Positions 62,595-64,000 of a stretch of 64,000 bases of DNA are shown here, in pieces (positions within the stretch are counted from its first letter, which is position 1; every line of letters begins with the position of its first letter). The stretch is from Macquaria australasica (lineage: Eukaryota > Chordata > Actinopteri > Centrarchiformes > Percichthyidae). Location of the stretch: NCBI GenBank assembly GCA_005408345.1, contig SEMN01000149.1, forward strand, positions 620,001-684,000, written 5' to 3'. The notes below the pieces were generated by a model that was not told the DNA's origin, did not search any database, and worked only from the letters and a program-made list of their open reading frames with translations. Both the position numbers and the translations under genes were made by a program.

Positions 62595-64000
62595 ATGTGA
62601 GTGTGAAGAAGAAGAAAGCGAAGGGGAGATAGTAGTATCATGCATAGGCAATAGACTGCACCCTCTAAGACACATACTGTATTAGAAAAAAAAACTATGG
62701 TCACTTTCCCGCCAGCATGACTAGCGGAGCACACAAAGTACAAGGCAGTGTGAGTCTTTGATTTGTAAAGTATGCACAGTGTTGTGTATGATATGCACAT
62801 GTGTAAATCAGGTTACTCCTGTTGGGGCTTACGTCACTAACCCTGTTCTCACTTCAGAGAGCCGGGAGCCAGGTGTACTAAAAGCTACTATATCACTAGT
62901 TGAAGCAACAACGCAACCTCAGGGGCAACACCATGTCAATTCATCAACCTATCACATACTGTATGTGCAATTGCCCACAATAGCTGTTTTTTAAAAATGG
63001 ATGTACCCAGATGGTGCTGTGAGTTAGCAATGGAATATCACTACTACTCCACTGATAACACATATACTTATAGTAGGCTTTGATAACGGCACTGCATGTC
63101 ATTTCACCCTTAGCATAATTATGCAATATCAAACAAACTTTCAATTCACTCTTTTGTGTGATGGGTAAAAATGCTGTGTTATGACTGAGACTAACTTAAA
63201 TGAGGAAAGCACTGCCTAGATCTGTTTGCCATTGTAAAACTTTTTTGTCCAATGTTGTCAAAATGTGTTGGATAGATGATGTTGTGTAGGTAGAGTATAT
63301 AATGCCAATGGATATTTGACTAATCCTTGATTGTAAGTGTGCAAAAAAAGCTAATAAATGGGTTAGAATTGTAAATATTCAGTGGACCTTCTTGTGACCT
63401 TCAGTACATTTAGATTTACATGGAAATTCCAGTTTCTTTCAACTTGGGTCTTATTCTCATAACTGACCATTCACTAATCCTCTCGCCCAAACAGCAATTG
63501 TCCAATTATAGCTTAGCAAGCATAATTAGGCACGCAAAGGCCTGTCTAGCTTTAGCTTTCTCTACATGTTGAAGTGGTGTGCAGCTTATTTGGAAATATA
63601 TATATGTCGTATATGTCGTTTTGTCAAATTCGGGAGATATATGTCATCTCCCAAATTTCTATAACGGAGGTGGCGAGTACAATGTTAACATGACCTATTT
63701 GTGAAAATGGCCACAATTATGAGATTAGGTTGAAAAATACCTGAATTTTCCTGTAACTGACTGCAGCATATTCCCATGTTTCTCTGGTCAGATCTTTTGG
63801 TTTGAGATTTTTTGGGATTTTCCAGAAACAGACGCTCTGCTGGGCTGAAAACAAAAACGTCTTGCCTTGTGTTGCTCCCACCACCACCTGTCAATCAACC
63901 AACCCCACGCAAAACTGGTGTCATTTAAGAAGTGAAATAGATCCCTCCTTGTTGACATTTTAACGTGTGCCTCTTCCTCTTGAGAGGATCTTGAGGAAAC
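62595..64000 (+). other. kctd16: kctd16 3' UTR and downstream flank
   Basis: About 0.75 kb of AT-rich 3' UTR runs from the stop to the AATAAA at 63353-63358. The last 640 bases of the window show no gene that I can support. Confidence 0.55.
63353..63358 (+). terminator. kctd16: kctd16 poly(A) signal
   Basis: AATAAA in AAAAAGCTAATAAATGGG is followed 20-50 bases later by a T/G-rich stretch. It is the first strong signal after the stop codon; longer isoforms are possible. Confidence 0.6.

Noticed and set aside
1..64000. A bacterial-type or otherwise undescribed gene system, CRISPR array or integrated virus
   Set aside because: No periodic direct-repeat array with unique spacers, no polycistronic gene cluster and no viral structural or replication gene was seen. 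The only mobile DNA I can support is MITE-like and LINE/SINE-like.

Overview
This window is vertebrate nuclear DNA, most likely from a spiny-rayed (percomorph) teleost. Small GT-AG exons lie in AT-rich introns. The proteins are close to, but distinct from, mammalian orthologues, and the interspersed repeats are families I recognise as common in fish genomes. I saw no bacterial, phage, CRISPR or operon structure. Species cannot be fixed from the sequence alone.

Seven protein-coding genes can be modelled by joining exons with consistent reading phase. From left to right they are: uqcrq (+, complex III subunit, 82 aa); hspa4 (+, Hsp110-family chaperone, 19 exons, 845 aa); gnpda1 (+, glucosamine-6-phosphate deaminase, 276 aa); ndfip1 (+, PPxY adaptor of NEDD4-family ligases, 218 aa); fgf1 (-, acidic FGF, 3 coding exons, 153 aa); nr3c1 (-, glucocorticoid receptor, 8 coding exons, 786 aa); and kctd16 (+, GABA-B receptor auxiliary subunit, 2 coding exons, 424 aa). 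All the human orthologues lie on 5q31, so this is a compact conserved-synteny block.

Region by region: 1-10.5 kb holds uqcrq and hspa4 in tandem with about 0.7 kb between them. 11-20 kb holds gnpda1 and ndfip1, both +. 20-22.6 kb is the 3' flank between convergent ndfip1 and fgf1. 22.6-48.6 kb is minus-strand territory: nr3c1 is transcribed toward fgf1 and probably has a 3' UTR of more than 4 kb (about 25.8-30.1 kb). 48.9-53 kb is the divergent spacer between the nr3c1 and kctd16 promoters. 53-63.4 kb is kctd16, with one 8.3 kb intron.

The genes do not form one pathway. Neighbouring functions include the mitochondrial respiratory chain, cytosolic protein folding, amino-sugar catabolism, ubiquitin-ligase recruitment, growth-factor signalling, stress-hormone transcription control and neuronal receptor gating.

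No undescribed biological system was found. The points most worth checking are the nr3c1 isoform features (no 9-residue DNA-binding-domain insert; intron 8 retention would add only two residues), an inferred intron just after the ndfip1 stop codon, a foldback element in the probable nr3c1 3' UTR, a MITE with a target-site duplication in hspa4, and a perfect 16-bp hairpin in an nr3c1 intron.
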